Below are positions 25,468 to 32,796 of a stretch of 57,039 nt of DNA, piece by piece. The notes below the pieces were generated by a model. That model saw only the letters and a list, made by a program, of their open reading frames with translations, ran no database searches and was not told the origin of the DNA. Every line of letters begins with the position of its first letter. The first letter of the stretch is position 1. Source of the stretch: Streptomyces sp. CB01881 (GTDB lineage Bacteria > Actinomycetota > Actinomycetes > Streptomycetales > Streptomycetaceae); the NCBI RefSeq assembly GCF_002953255.1, contig NZ_CP026498.1, positions 7,307,639-7,364,677 of the forward strand. Reading direction: 5' to 3'. The position numbers and the translations under genes were made by a program.

Positions 25468-25896
25468 ATGGCCAGCGGCAGCAGCACCGGTGGGGGCGGA
25501 GGCGGCAGGTTCGTCATCAAGCCGTGGGAACTGCACGGCGAGGGGCGGGAGTTCGAGAAGATCTCGCAGGACTTCGGGAAGGCCGCCACCGCCCTGGAGC
25601 AGTCGCTCGCCGCGCTCGGCAGCCCGTGGGGGCTGGACAAGCCGGGCAGCGGGTTCGCCGCCGTCTACAAGGACGCGCACGGGGGCCTGCTCGGCGGGCT
25701 GCGCGGGCTGGCCGGCCGGCTCGGCCAGGTCGGCTCGGGGCTGCACTCCATGGCCGAGCGGACCGCGGACGCGGACACCTCGGCCGCGACGGGCTTCGGC
25801 GGTGCGGCGGTGCCGGGCGGTGCGGTGGCGCCGGGCGGGAGGCCGGGCGCAACCCCGGCGGGCGGAAAGACCGTCCCCAAGGACATGCCGGCCTGA
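25468..25896 (+). CDS. Small EspC/WXG100-like type VII secretion protein
   Basis: The 142-residue protein has a Gly-rich start and then a helical hairpin of about 85 residues: EFEKISQDFGKAATALEQSL, a turn containing GSPWGLDKPGSGFAAVY, and a second helix ending at LHSMAERTADADTS. The PWG-D-G-F--Y turn is typical of the type VII (ESX) substrate-like proteins encoded before large actinobacterial toxin-like proteins. The Gly/Pro/Ala-rich tail is disordered. ATG 25468-25470 has GGGGAGG 7 bases upstream; an in-frame start 11 codons earlier lacks this. It is the first gene of the locus and probably the secretion partner of the next protein. Confidence 0.72.
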   Translation: MASGSSTGGGGGGRFVIKPWELHGEGREFEKISQDFGKAATALEQSLAALGSPWGLDKPGSGFAAVYKDAHGGLLGGLRGLAGRLGQVGSGLHSMAERTADADTSAATGFGGAAVPGGAVAPGGRPGATPAGGKTVPKDMPA

Positions 25897-26073
25897 CACC
25901 GGGCCCGCCGTGCCGTGCCGCCGCCCTCGGCGGACGGCACGCGACGGCCCGCACACCACGGCCGCACGGCGCGGGCTCCGCGGTTCCCGAGGCCCGCAGT
26001 ACCGAAGTCCGCACGTCGACGTCCGCACCGTGCGGCCGGCGCGTCGAATTCCGCACGTCGAAGGGGGAGGCAC

Positions 26074-29000
26074 GTGTCCCGGAAGCTGCCCGAGGAGCTG
26101 GCACCGGTCCTGGCCAGGACCGGTCACCAGTGGCCGCAGGCCGACGAGGACGGGCTGCGCAAGGCGGCCGGGCTCTGGCGCGAGTTCGGCGTCGAGGCCG
26201 AGCGCCTCGGCAAGCGCGGCGGCGACTCCGCCCGGAGGGTCGCCGGGGACAACTCCGGCCGTGCGGTGGAGGCCTTCGAGGCGTACTGGCAGGCGTTCAG
26301 CGGGAGCGGCAAGGGGCACCTGGACGACGCCCACTCCGCCACCGGCCTGGTCGCCGGCGCCTTCGACCAGGCCGCCCGGGCCGTCGACAGCTGCAAGGGC
26401 GACATCGTCGCCACCCTCACCGAGCTGGCCGCCGAGCTGAAGAAGGCCGAGGAGCAGGCGGCCAGGGCCAAGCAGGCCGCCGCCGAGGTCGCCGCCGCCA
26501 CCACGACCACCAAGGACGCGACCGCCAAGGACGGCGGCGCCGCTCCGGGCGGCGTCTTCGGCGGGCTCCAGCAGGGCGTCAACGCCCTTGCGGGCAAGGT
26601 GCAGAACGCCGCCACCGAGAAGCTCGCCGAGGTGGCGGCGGCGGTCGCCGTCGAGGCCGCGAAGCTGAAGATCGGCGGGCTGCTGGACGAGCTCGGCCGG
26701 GCCATGAAGGAGGGGCTGAGCGGCACGCTCAAGGAGCCCGCCGTGGTCGCCCTGCTGCGCCTCGGCCCGGCCGGGGGCCCCGGTGGCGTCCGCCCGGCCT
26801 CGTACACCACCGGCCCCGGCGGTGCCTTCGACCCGGTGGCGGCCGGCCTGCCGGCGGCGCTCGGCGAGCCCGGTGTCCTCGGCGCGGGCGGTGCCGGGCT
26901 GGCGGTGCTGACCGGCAGCGACGGCAAGCCCGTGATCGGCGAGGACGGCAAGCCGGTGGTCGGCGTGCCGGGCCTGTCGGTGAAGGTGGACGGCGCGGGC
27001 AAGCCGGTGCTGGACGAGCACGGCAACCCGGTCATCGTCCGGGCCGACGGCACTCCGGTCGCCGACCCCGGCGGGCTGCTCGTCGTCCAGGGCGCGGACG
27101 GCAGGCCGGTGGTCGGGGTGGAGGACCTCACCGTGAAGCTCGACGAGCACGGGCGGCCGGTGCTCGGCAAGGACGGCCGGCCGGTGCTGACCGACAAGGA
27201 CGGCAAGGAGGTCGTCGTACCGCTCTCCGACCTCGCGGCGGCCGGCCACGGGAACGGTCACGGGCCGGACGGCAGGCCGGGCGGCCCGCTCGCGGACGGG
27301 CCGGGCGCCGTGCTGCCGGGCACCCCGGGCGCCCCCGCGGCACCCGGGGCGGTGGTGCCGGGGGCCGGGCCGGACGACGTGGTGGTCATGGCCGGCGTGG
27401 ACGGCGGCGGGCACGGCCGGGTCGCCGCCGCGGCGGGCTCCGACGGCCCGGGCGGCTCCGGCGGTCCCGGCGCGGACGCGTCCGGCACCGACGGCGGCCG
27501 GGCCCAGGTGCGGACCGGCCCGGTGACCGGTGGCGGCGACCGGACACCGCCGCCCGCCCAGGCGCACCACGGCGGCGGGAGCGGCGGCGGCCCGTCCGAC
27601 GGGGACTACACCCTGGCGCCGGCCGTCCCGGCCCCGGCCTCGTACGCCGGCGGCGGCGGTGCGCCGGTCACCGTGCGGACCGACTCGGTGCTCGCCCCGC
27701 CCGCGCCCCCGGCACCCGCCTCGTACCCGCAGTACACGCCGGGGCCGGACGCGCCGTCGGGCGGGGGCTCCGCACACGGCGGCCCGTACGGCGGCAGCTC
27801 CTACACCGGCCCGTTCAACGTGCCGGTCGGGGCCGGGCCGGCCGGCGGGGGACCGGTCGGCCCGGCCCCGTTCACCGGCGGGGGCCCGTTCGCCGGCGGT
27901 CCGGCCGCCCCGGGCGGCTACGGAGTCGGCTCCCCGGCGGCCGGGCACGGCCCGGCGCCGTTCGGCGGCGGCGTCGGCGCGGGTGCGCCCGCGGGCGGCG
28001 TCCACCCGGGCACGTCGGGCACGTCGGTCACGCCGGGAGTGGCCGGCCCGGCCGGCCTGGTCGGCGTCCCGGTCGGCGCGGGCACCCCGGTGCCCGGCGC
28101 GTCCGGCGCGTCCGGCACCGCGGCGCCCGGACAGCACGCCGGCGCCGAGGGCCGCCCCGGCGCAGGCCCGCGCGCCGCCACCGGCGCCCCGCACCCCGTC
28201 ACCGCCCCCGGCCCGCTGATCGTCCCGCCGCCCCCGGCCGCCCCGCCGGTCGTCGGCCCCGGCACCGCACGCCCCGAGTTCCACACCGACGACCACCGGC
28301 GCCGCCCCGACGGCTCCCCGGCCGAGGGCGGGACCGGGCTCGCCTGGGCCGCCGTCCCGGTCGCCACCGCCCACGCGATGGCCCTCCAGCTGGCCCTGCG
28401 CGCGCGGCGCGGCGCCGGCCCGGAGGAGCACGTGGTCCGGCTGCGGACCATCGCCGACAGCCGCCCGTACGGCCTGCCCGGCGGCCTCGCCCCGGTCGAC
28501 CCCGAGCACCAGCGCGAGACCGAGCGCCGAGCGCCCCGCGACGCCGAGGGCCTGCCACTGCGCCACCCCGACCCGGCGGCCGGCGGCTGGGCCGAGGTCG
28601 TCAACGACGGCGGCCACCGCGGGCCCGGCCGGGCCAACAACAGCCTGGAGATCGCCCTCTCCGCCGTCGACACCTTCACCGGCCGCCCGACCTGCGCCGC
28701 CCCGCGCATCCCCACCGAGGGCGACGCGGGCGAGCGCGGCGGCCGCGACCGTGCCGAACGCGAACTCGGCGCGCCCTTCCGCGACCTCGGCGACGGCGGA
28801 ACGGCCGTCGGCCGGCTGGCCGACGAACTGCGCCGGGCCGGCCACGGCTCCCAGGCCGTCCTGCTCACGCTGGACGGCTTCGGCCGCCCGCACGCCTGGA
28901 ACGCCGTCAACCACAAGGACACCGTGACCTACCTCGACCACCAGGTCGGTCGCCAGGGCCCCGACCCCCTGCACGACTGTGCCCACGGCCTGTGGGCGAT

Positions 29001-29076
29001 CGCCCTTGACCCCGACGGCCGCCCCCTCGACCTCGCCGCCCGCCGCCCCGACCTCACCACGGCCGCGGCCTCGTGA
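26074..29076 (+). CDS. Giant WXG100-like protein with degenerate papain-like (Tox-PL) C-terminal domain
   Basis: The 1000-residue protein is built like a polymorphic toxin. Residues 1-120 form a WXG100-like (CpnT N-terminal type) domain with WPQADEDGLRKAAGLWREFG and AFEAYWQAFSG. Ala/Lys helices follow to about 235. Residues about 282-384 contain some ten DG(K/R)PV-type repeats, then comes a Gly/Pro/Ala linker to about 735. The C-terminal domain (about 745-1000) matches the toxin glutamine deamidase / papain fold toxin family: WAEVVNDGG, GRANNSLEIALSAVDTFTGR, HAWNAVNH and YLDHQVG. The family normally has NNC at the nucleophile; here it is NNS (Ser857), while His940 and Asp955 are kept. The start GTG 26074-26076 follows GGGGGAGG closely. 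Enzymatic activity is therefore doubtful. Confidence 0.78.
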   Translation: MSRKLPEELAPVLARTGHQWPQADEDGLRKAAGLWREFGVEAERLGKRGGDSARRVAGDNSGRAVEAFEAYWQAFSGSGKGHLDDAHSATGLVAGAFDQAARAVDSCKGDIVATLTELAAELKKAEEQAARAKQAAAEVAAATTTTKDATAKDGGAAPGGVFGGLQQGVNALAGKVQNAATEKLAEVAAAVAVEAAKLKIGGLLDELGRAMKEGLSGTLKEPAVVALLRLGPAGGPGGVRPASYTTGPGGAFDPVAAGLPAALGEPGVLGAGGAGLAVLTGSDGKPVIGEDGKPVVGVPGLSVKVDGAGKPVLDEHGNPVIVRADGTPVADPGGLLVVQGADGRPVVGVEDLTVKLDEHGRPVLGKDGRPVLTDKDGKEVVVPLSDLAAAGHGNGHGPDGRPGGPLADGPGAVLPGTPGAPAAPGAVVPGAGPDDVVVMAGVDGGGHGRVAAAAGSDGPGGSGGPGADASGTDGGRAQVRTGPVTGGGDRTPPPAQAHHGGGSGGGPSDGDYTLAPAVPAPASYAGGGGAPVTVRTDSVLAPPAPPAPASYPQYTPGPDAPSGGGSAHGGPYGGSSYTGPFNVPVGAGPAGGGPVGPAPFTGGGPFAGGPAAPGGYGVGSPAAGHGPAPFGGGVGAGAPAGGVHPGTSGTSVTPGVAGPAGLVGVPVGAGTPVPGASGASGTAAPGQHAGAEGRPGAGPRAATGAPHPVTAPGPLIVPPPPAAPPVVGPGTARPEFHTDDHRRRPDGSPAEGGTGLAWAAVPVATAHAMALQLALRARRGAGPEEHVVRLRTIADSRPYGLPGGLAPVDPEHQRETERRAPRDAEGLPLRHPDPAAGGWAEVVNDGGHRGPGRANNSLEIALSAVDTFTGRPTCAAPRIPTEGDAGERGGRDRAERELGAPFRDLGDGGTAVGRLADELRRAGHGSQAVLLTLDGFGRPHAWNAVNHKDTVTYLDHQVGRQGPDPLHDCAHGLWAIALDPDGRPLDLAARRPDLTTAAAS

Positions 29077-29254
29077 CGTTCCGTCCGCCCGCCCCCCGGT
29101 GCCGCCCGCAGCCGGAACCGGGGCGGCTGCGCCGGGAGCGGCGCGTGCGATCCTGGCGGGCCGCCGGCGGCGTGCAGGGGGCCGGACCGGTGCCCCGGCG
29201 CCCGTCGGCCGGTTCGTTCGCGCGTCCGCGCGCCGATGTAAGGAGCTCCACCAC

Positions 29255-30568
29255 GTGACCACCCGTGCGCAGGCGATCGAGGCCGCCCATCGCTGGATCA
29301 ACGGCGAACTGCCGAGGGCTTCCGCCGACGGTTCCACCGGGAGCCGGCGGGTGCACTCGCACGAGTTCGAGCTGGGCTGGGTGGTCTGGGCGGAACCCTC
29401 GCCGGCGCGGATCGACCCGCTGACGGGGGAGCGGCGGGCACCCGAGGAGGTGGGGGCGGCGTGCGCGGTGGTGGACCGGGAGACCGGGCGGTTCACCGTC
29501 TGGCCGTCGGTGCCGGTGGACGAGGTGGTCGCGCTCTACCGGGACTTCCTCGGCGCGGGCTCCCACGACCCGGCCCGGCCGCCGGCCACCGGCCGCGGCA
29601 CCCGGGCCGAGCTGACCTACCGGGACGGCCTCGGCGAGGTGCGCTCGCTGGCGCTGCGCTCGGCGCCCGGCCTGCCGCACCCGGCGCTGCGCGGCTGGTG
29701 GTGGCTGCGCGAACAGGGCGTGCGGGCGGAGGACGTGCTGTCCGTCCACACCGACCTGCGGCTGAGCGCGCTGCCGGGCGGCTACTGGGCGTACGCGCTG
29801 GCGGCCGAACTGCCGGACGTCCGGGTCGGGTTCGACCTGCCGTACGGGCCGTACTTCGAGCACCGGGCGGCGGCCGTCCGCGCCCTGCCGGCCGAGGCGT
29901 CCGGGGAGGGCGGGCCGGGGCGCAACCGGGTGCCGTTCCCGCGCGCCGTGCGGCCGCTGCCGGCCGAGCCGGACCAGGTGCTGGCGGCCGGGCTGGTGGA
30001 GCGGTTCGGCGCCGGCGGTGTCCGGCGCTTCGACCCGGCGGACGTCGCCCGGGCGGACCTGCCGGAGGACTCCGCCCGGGTCCTGCTGGCGGCCGGGGTG
30101 CCGGTGGCGGTCGAGGGCTTCTTCGCGCTGCACCACCCCGGGCCGGACGCGATCGCGGACGGCACCCGGCAGGGCACGGTGCTGCCGTCGCTGCCCGGTT
30201 ACCTGGCGGAGGAGGGCCGCGGCACCAGGGTGGCCGAGCGGGAGCGGCTCGCGCTGGCCCCGCAACTGCTGCTCGGCACCGACGGCTGGGCGCTGGTCAC
30301 GGTGGACACCGCCTGCGGTGCCGTCCGGGCGGTCGACCCCGACTACGCCACCGCCCGGCACTGCAACGACGGTCCGGCGTCGTTCGTCCGCTGCCTGGCG
30401 CTGTTCGCGGAGCGGCTGCCCGGGCTGCGCGGGCTCGACCCGTCGGCCGCCGGGGCCGCCGTCGACGCCCTTCAGCGCGGGCTCGCGGCGATCGACCCGA
30501 CGGTCTTCGACGATCCGGAGAACTGGTGGGCCGTCATCGTCGAACAGCTCTGGGACGGCCTCCTGTGA
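29255..30568 (+). CDS. Three-domain immunity-type protein: YrhB-like, deaminase-like, SUKH-4-like
   Basis: The 437-residue protein lies directly after the toxin-like gene. Residues 1-110 resemble YrhB/Imm35 immunity domains (AIEAAHRWINGE, ELGWVVWAEPS, AACAVVDRETGRFTVWPS). Residues about 120-215 resemble the nucleic-acid deaminase fold of streptomycete SUKH proteins, whose usual signature is HTEL-PC--PG-YC. Here it reads HTDLRLSALPGGYW, so the Glu and both zinc cysteines are replaced (Asp167, Ser171, Trp178) and only His165 remains. Residues about 245-437 look SUKH-4-like (ending in AVDPDYATARHCNDGPASF and the following helices). The start is GTG 29255-29257 with AAGGAG upstream. It probably neutralises or scaffolds the upstream protein rather than acting as an enzyme. 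Confidence 0.68.
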   Translation: MTTRAQAIEAAHRWINGELPRASADGSTGSRRVHSHEFELGWVVWAEPSPARIDPLTGERRAPEEVGAACAVVDRETGRFTVWPSVPVDEVVALYRDFLGAGSHDPARPPATGRGTRAELTYRDGLGEVRSLALRSAPGLPHPALRGWWWLREQGVRAEDVLSVHTDLRLSALPGGYWAYALAAELPDVRVGFDLPYGPYFEHRAAAVRALPAEASGEGGPGRNRVPFPRAVRPLPAEPDQVLAAGLVERFGAGGVRRFDPADVARADLPEDSARVLLAAGVPVAVEGFFALHHPGPDAIADGTRQGTVLPSLPGYLAEEGRGTRVAERERLALAPQLLLGTDGWALVTVDTACGAVRAVDPDYATARHCNDGPASFVRCLALFAERLPGLRGLDPSAAGAAVDALQRGLAAIDPTVFDDPENWWAVIVEQLWDGLL

Positions 30569-30653
30569 CGGCGCGGGCGCACACCTGCGTCCGGGTGACC
30601 TGTGGTGCGTCGCGGCCGGGGCGTGACGGGGGACGGGCGCACGCTGAGGGGAA

Positions 30654-30669
30654 CCGACAGCACTGTCGG
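30654..30669. promoter_or_regulatory. Perfect palindrome CCGACAG-CA-CTGTCGG
   Basis: Seven-base arms around CA lie 86 bp after the immunity gene stop and 98 bp before the lipoprotein gene, followed by an AT-rich stretch (TTGTCAGATCATTTTGACG). It could be an operator for the downstream gene or a weak terminator; the sequence cannot decide. Confidence 0.4.
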
Positions 30670-30767
30670 ATTGTCAGATCATTTTGACGATTCTTTCGCC
30701 GACCCCCGACGATCCCCGAGTGTCCGCACCCACCGGGCGCCCGAGACAGAGCTGGAGCCCCGCCGCC

Positions 30768-31628
30768 GTGACCACCCCGCCCCGCGCCGCCCGCACGGCC
30801 GTGCTCGCCGCCCTCGCGGTGCTGGCCGCCGGCTGCGCCGCCTCCCCGGGGCTGCGCGCCCGGCCGGCCGCCGCCCAGCCGGTCTGCGCCGGGCCGGTGG
30901 TGATCGGCCACCGGGGCGCGCCGCTCGACGCCCCCGAGAACACCATGGCCTCCTTCGAGAAGGCCCTCCAGCAGGGCGCCGACTGGCTGGAGACCGACGT
31001 CCAGACCACCCGGGACGGCGTCCCGGTGCTGATGCACGACGCCAGCGTGGACCGCACCACCAACGGCAAGGGCGCGATCGCCGACCTGACCGCCGCCCAG
31101 ATCGCCGGGCTGCGGGTGACCGTCGGCCCCGGCCCGGCCGAGCCGGTGCCGACCCTGGAGGAGCTGCTGAAGCGGCTCAGCGGCACCACCGTCACGCTGC
31201 TGATGGAGATCAAGTGGCAGCGGGCCGAGGACGTCGCCCGGATTGCGAGGATCGCGGCCGGCAGCAGCGCCCGGGTCTTCCTGTACTCGTTCTCCGCCGA
31301 GCACCTGCGCCAGGCCCACGCCGCCGCCCCCGCACTGCCGGTGGTGCTCATCCAGGGCACCAACATCTCCGAGGACCCGGGCGACCTGCCGCTGCGCGGC
31401 ATCGCCCTGGACGCCACGCTGGCCACCGCCTCCCGGATCGCCGCCGAGCGCAAGGCCGGCCGCGAGGTCTACGTCTGGACGCTGGACGACGACGAGTCCT
31501 GGCAGCTGATGACCGAGCGGGACGCCGACGGCCTGATCACCGACACCCCCGGCCGGGCCCGCCGCTGGGCCGACGCCAACTGCCGCACCGAGCGGCCGGT
31601 GGCCCCGCGCGGCGCCCGCGTGCACTGA
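30768..31628 (+). CDS. Lipoprotein glycerophosphodiester phosphodiesterase (GDPD)
   Basis: The 286-residue protein has a lipoprotein signal (AVLAALAVLAAGC, lipidated Cys near residue 23). A GDPD TIM barrel follows: VVIGHRGAPLDAPENTMASF with the catalytic His and Arg, WLETDVQTTRDGVPVLMHD with the metal-binding Glu-x-Asp and second His, and late motifs VTLLMEIKW and VYVWTLDD. It should hydrolyse glycerophosphodiesters (phospholipid or teichoic acid derived) at the outer membrane face, releasing glycerol 3-phosphate. The start GTG 30768-30770 is chosen because it places the signal peptide at the N-terminus; an in-frame upstream ATG would add 28 residues. The last codons and stop are repeated twice more downstream. 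Confidence 0.9.
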   Translation: MTTPPRAARTAVLAALAVLAAGCAASPGLRARPAAAQPVCAGPVVIGHRGAPLDAPENTMASFEKALQQGADWLETDVQTTRDGVPVLMHDASVDRTTNGKGAIADLTAAQIAGLRVTVGPGPAEPVPTLEELLKRLSGTTVTLLMEIKWQRAEDVARIARIAAGSSARVFLYSFSAEHLRQAHAAAPALPVVLIQGTNISEDPGDLPLRGIALDATLATASRIAAERKAGREVYVWTLDDDESWQLMTERDADGLITDTPGRARRWADANCRTERPVAPRGARVH

Positions 31629-31671
31629 GCGCAGCCCGCGTGCACTGATGAGCGGCGCCCGCGTGAACTGA
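31614..31671 (+). repeat. Triplicated 15-mer containing the GDPD stop codon
   Basis: GCCCGCGTGCACTGA (31614-31628, the end of the gene with its TGA) recurs at 31634-31648 and, with one change, at 31657-31671. This looks like slippage duplication of the gene 3' end. Confidence 0.85.
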
Positions 31672-31789
31672 GCGCAGCCCCGCGCGGTCCGGGACGCGAC
31701 CCGGCCGACCGGGACCGGACGGTCCGGACCAGCACGGATACCGTCGTGCCAGGTCTGCCCGGAGGCCGGATCGCGTAGCGTGGAGGGTT

Positions 31790-32752
31790 ATGCGACTCGG
31801 TGTGCTCGACGTAGGTTCCAACACGGTCCACTTCCTGGTGGTGGACGCCCATCCCGGGGCCGCCCCGCTGCCCGCGTACTCCCACAAGGCCGAGCTGCGG
31901 CTGGCCGAACTCCTCGACGAGCAGGGTGCGATAAGCGCACCCGGGGTGGACAGGCTGATCGGCATGGTCGCCTCCTCGCTGCGGGTCGCCGAGGACAAGG
32001 GCGTCGTCGACATCCTGCCGTTCGCCACCTCCGCCGTCCGGGAGGCAGCCAACGGCGAGGACGTGATCCGCCGGGTCGCCGAGGAGACCGGCGTCGAGCT
32101 CCGGGTGCTCTCCGGGCAGGACGAGGCCCGGCTCACCTTCCTGGCCGTCCGCCGCTGGTTCGGCTGGTCCTCCGGCCGGCTGCTCAACCTCGACATCGGC
32201 GGCGGCTCGCTGGAGATCGCCTGCGGGCTGGACGAGCAGCCCGACGTCGCCTGTTCGCTGCCGCTCGGCGCCGGCCGGCTCACCGGCCGCTGGCTGCCCG
32301 GCGACGTCGCCGACCCGGAGGAGCTGCGCGGGCTCAGACGCCACATCCGCGCCGAGATGGCCGCCGCGGTCGGCGAGATCGCCCGGCTGGGCGCCCCGGA
32401 CCACGCCGTCGCCACCTCCAAGACCTTCAAGCAGCTCGCCCGGATGACCGGCGCGGCCCCCGCCGACGCCGGCCCGTACACGGACCGGCGGCTCACCCGC
32501 AGCGGCCTCTCCGCCTGGCTGCCCCGGCTCTCCACGATGACCGTCGCCGAACGGGCGCAGATCCCCGGTGTCTCCGAGGGCCGTGCCAAGCAGCTGCTGG
32601 CCGGGGCGCTGGTCGCCGACGCCGCGATGGACCTCTTCGGCCTGGAGGAGCTGGACGTCTGCCCGTGGGCGCTGCGCGAGGGCATCATCCTGCGCCGTCT
32701 GGACACCATGGACAGCCCCGCCGACCGCCGCCGCCCCGCCCTCACCACCTGA
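31790..32752 (+). CDS. ppx: Exopolyphosphatase / guanosine pentaphosphatase (Ppx/GppA)
   Basis: The 320-residue ASKHA-fold protein has the N-terminal phosphate motif GVLDVGSNTVHFLVVDA, the FATSAVREAANGEDV segment, LSGQDEARLTF, the second phosphate motif LLNLDIGGGSLEIACG, and the MTVAERAQIPGVSEGRAKQL helix region. The short form (about 320 residues, no C-terminal HD domain) matches mycobacterial Ppx1 (Rv0496). It degrades polyphosphate or pppGpp and so links phosphate storage to the stringent response. The start ATG 31790-31792 has a TAGCGT box 8 bases upstream and GGAGGG between them. It is followed 44 bases later by the TIM-barrel gene, the same order as Rv0496-Rv0498. Confidence 0.93.
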   Translation: MRLGVLDVGSNTVHFLVVDAHPGAAPLPAYSHKAELRLAELLDEQGAISAPGVDRLIGMVASSLRVAEDKGVVDILPFATSAVREAANGEDVIRRVAEETGVELRVLSGQDEARLTFLAVRRWFGWSSGRLLNLDIGGGSLEIACGLDEQPDVACSLPLGAGRLTGRWLPGDVADPEELRGLRRHIRAEMAAAVGEIARLGAPDHAVATSKTFKQLARMTGAAPADAGPYTDRRLTRSGLSAWLPRLSTMTVAERAQIPGVSEGRAKQLLAGALVADAAMDLFGLEELDVCPWALREGIILRRLDTMDSPADRRRPALTT

Positions 32753-32796
32753 GGGCCGCTCCCCGTTCCGGGCGCGGTCCGCTTACGCTGTCTCCC

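Noticed and set aside
25450..29496. 1348-codon leftward frame opposite the type VII locus
   Set aside because: It is the antisense image of the Gly/Pro-rich coding sequence; the plus-strand genes have recognisable domains and ribosome sites.
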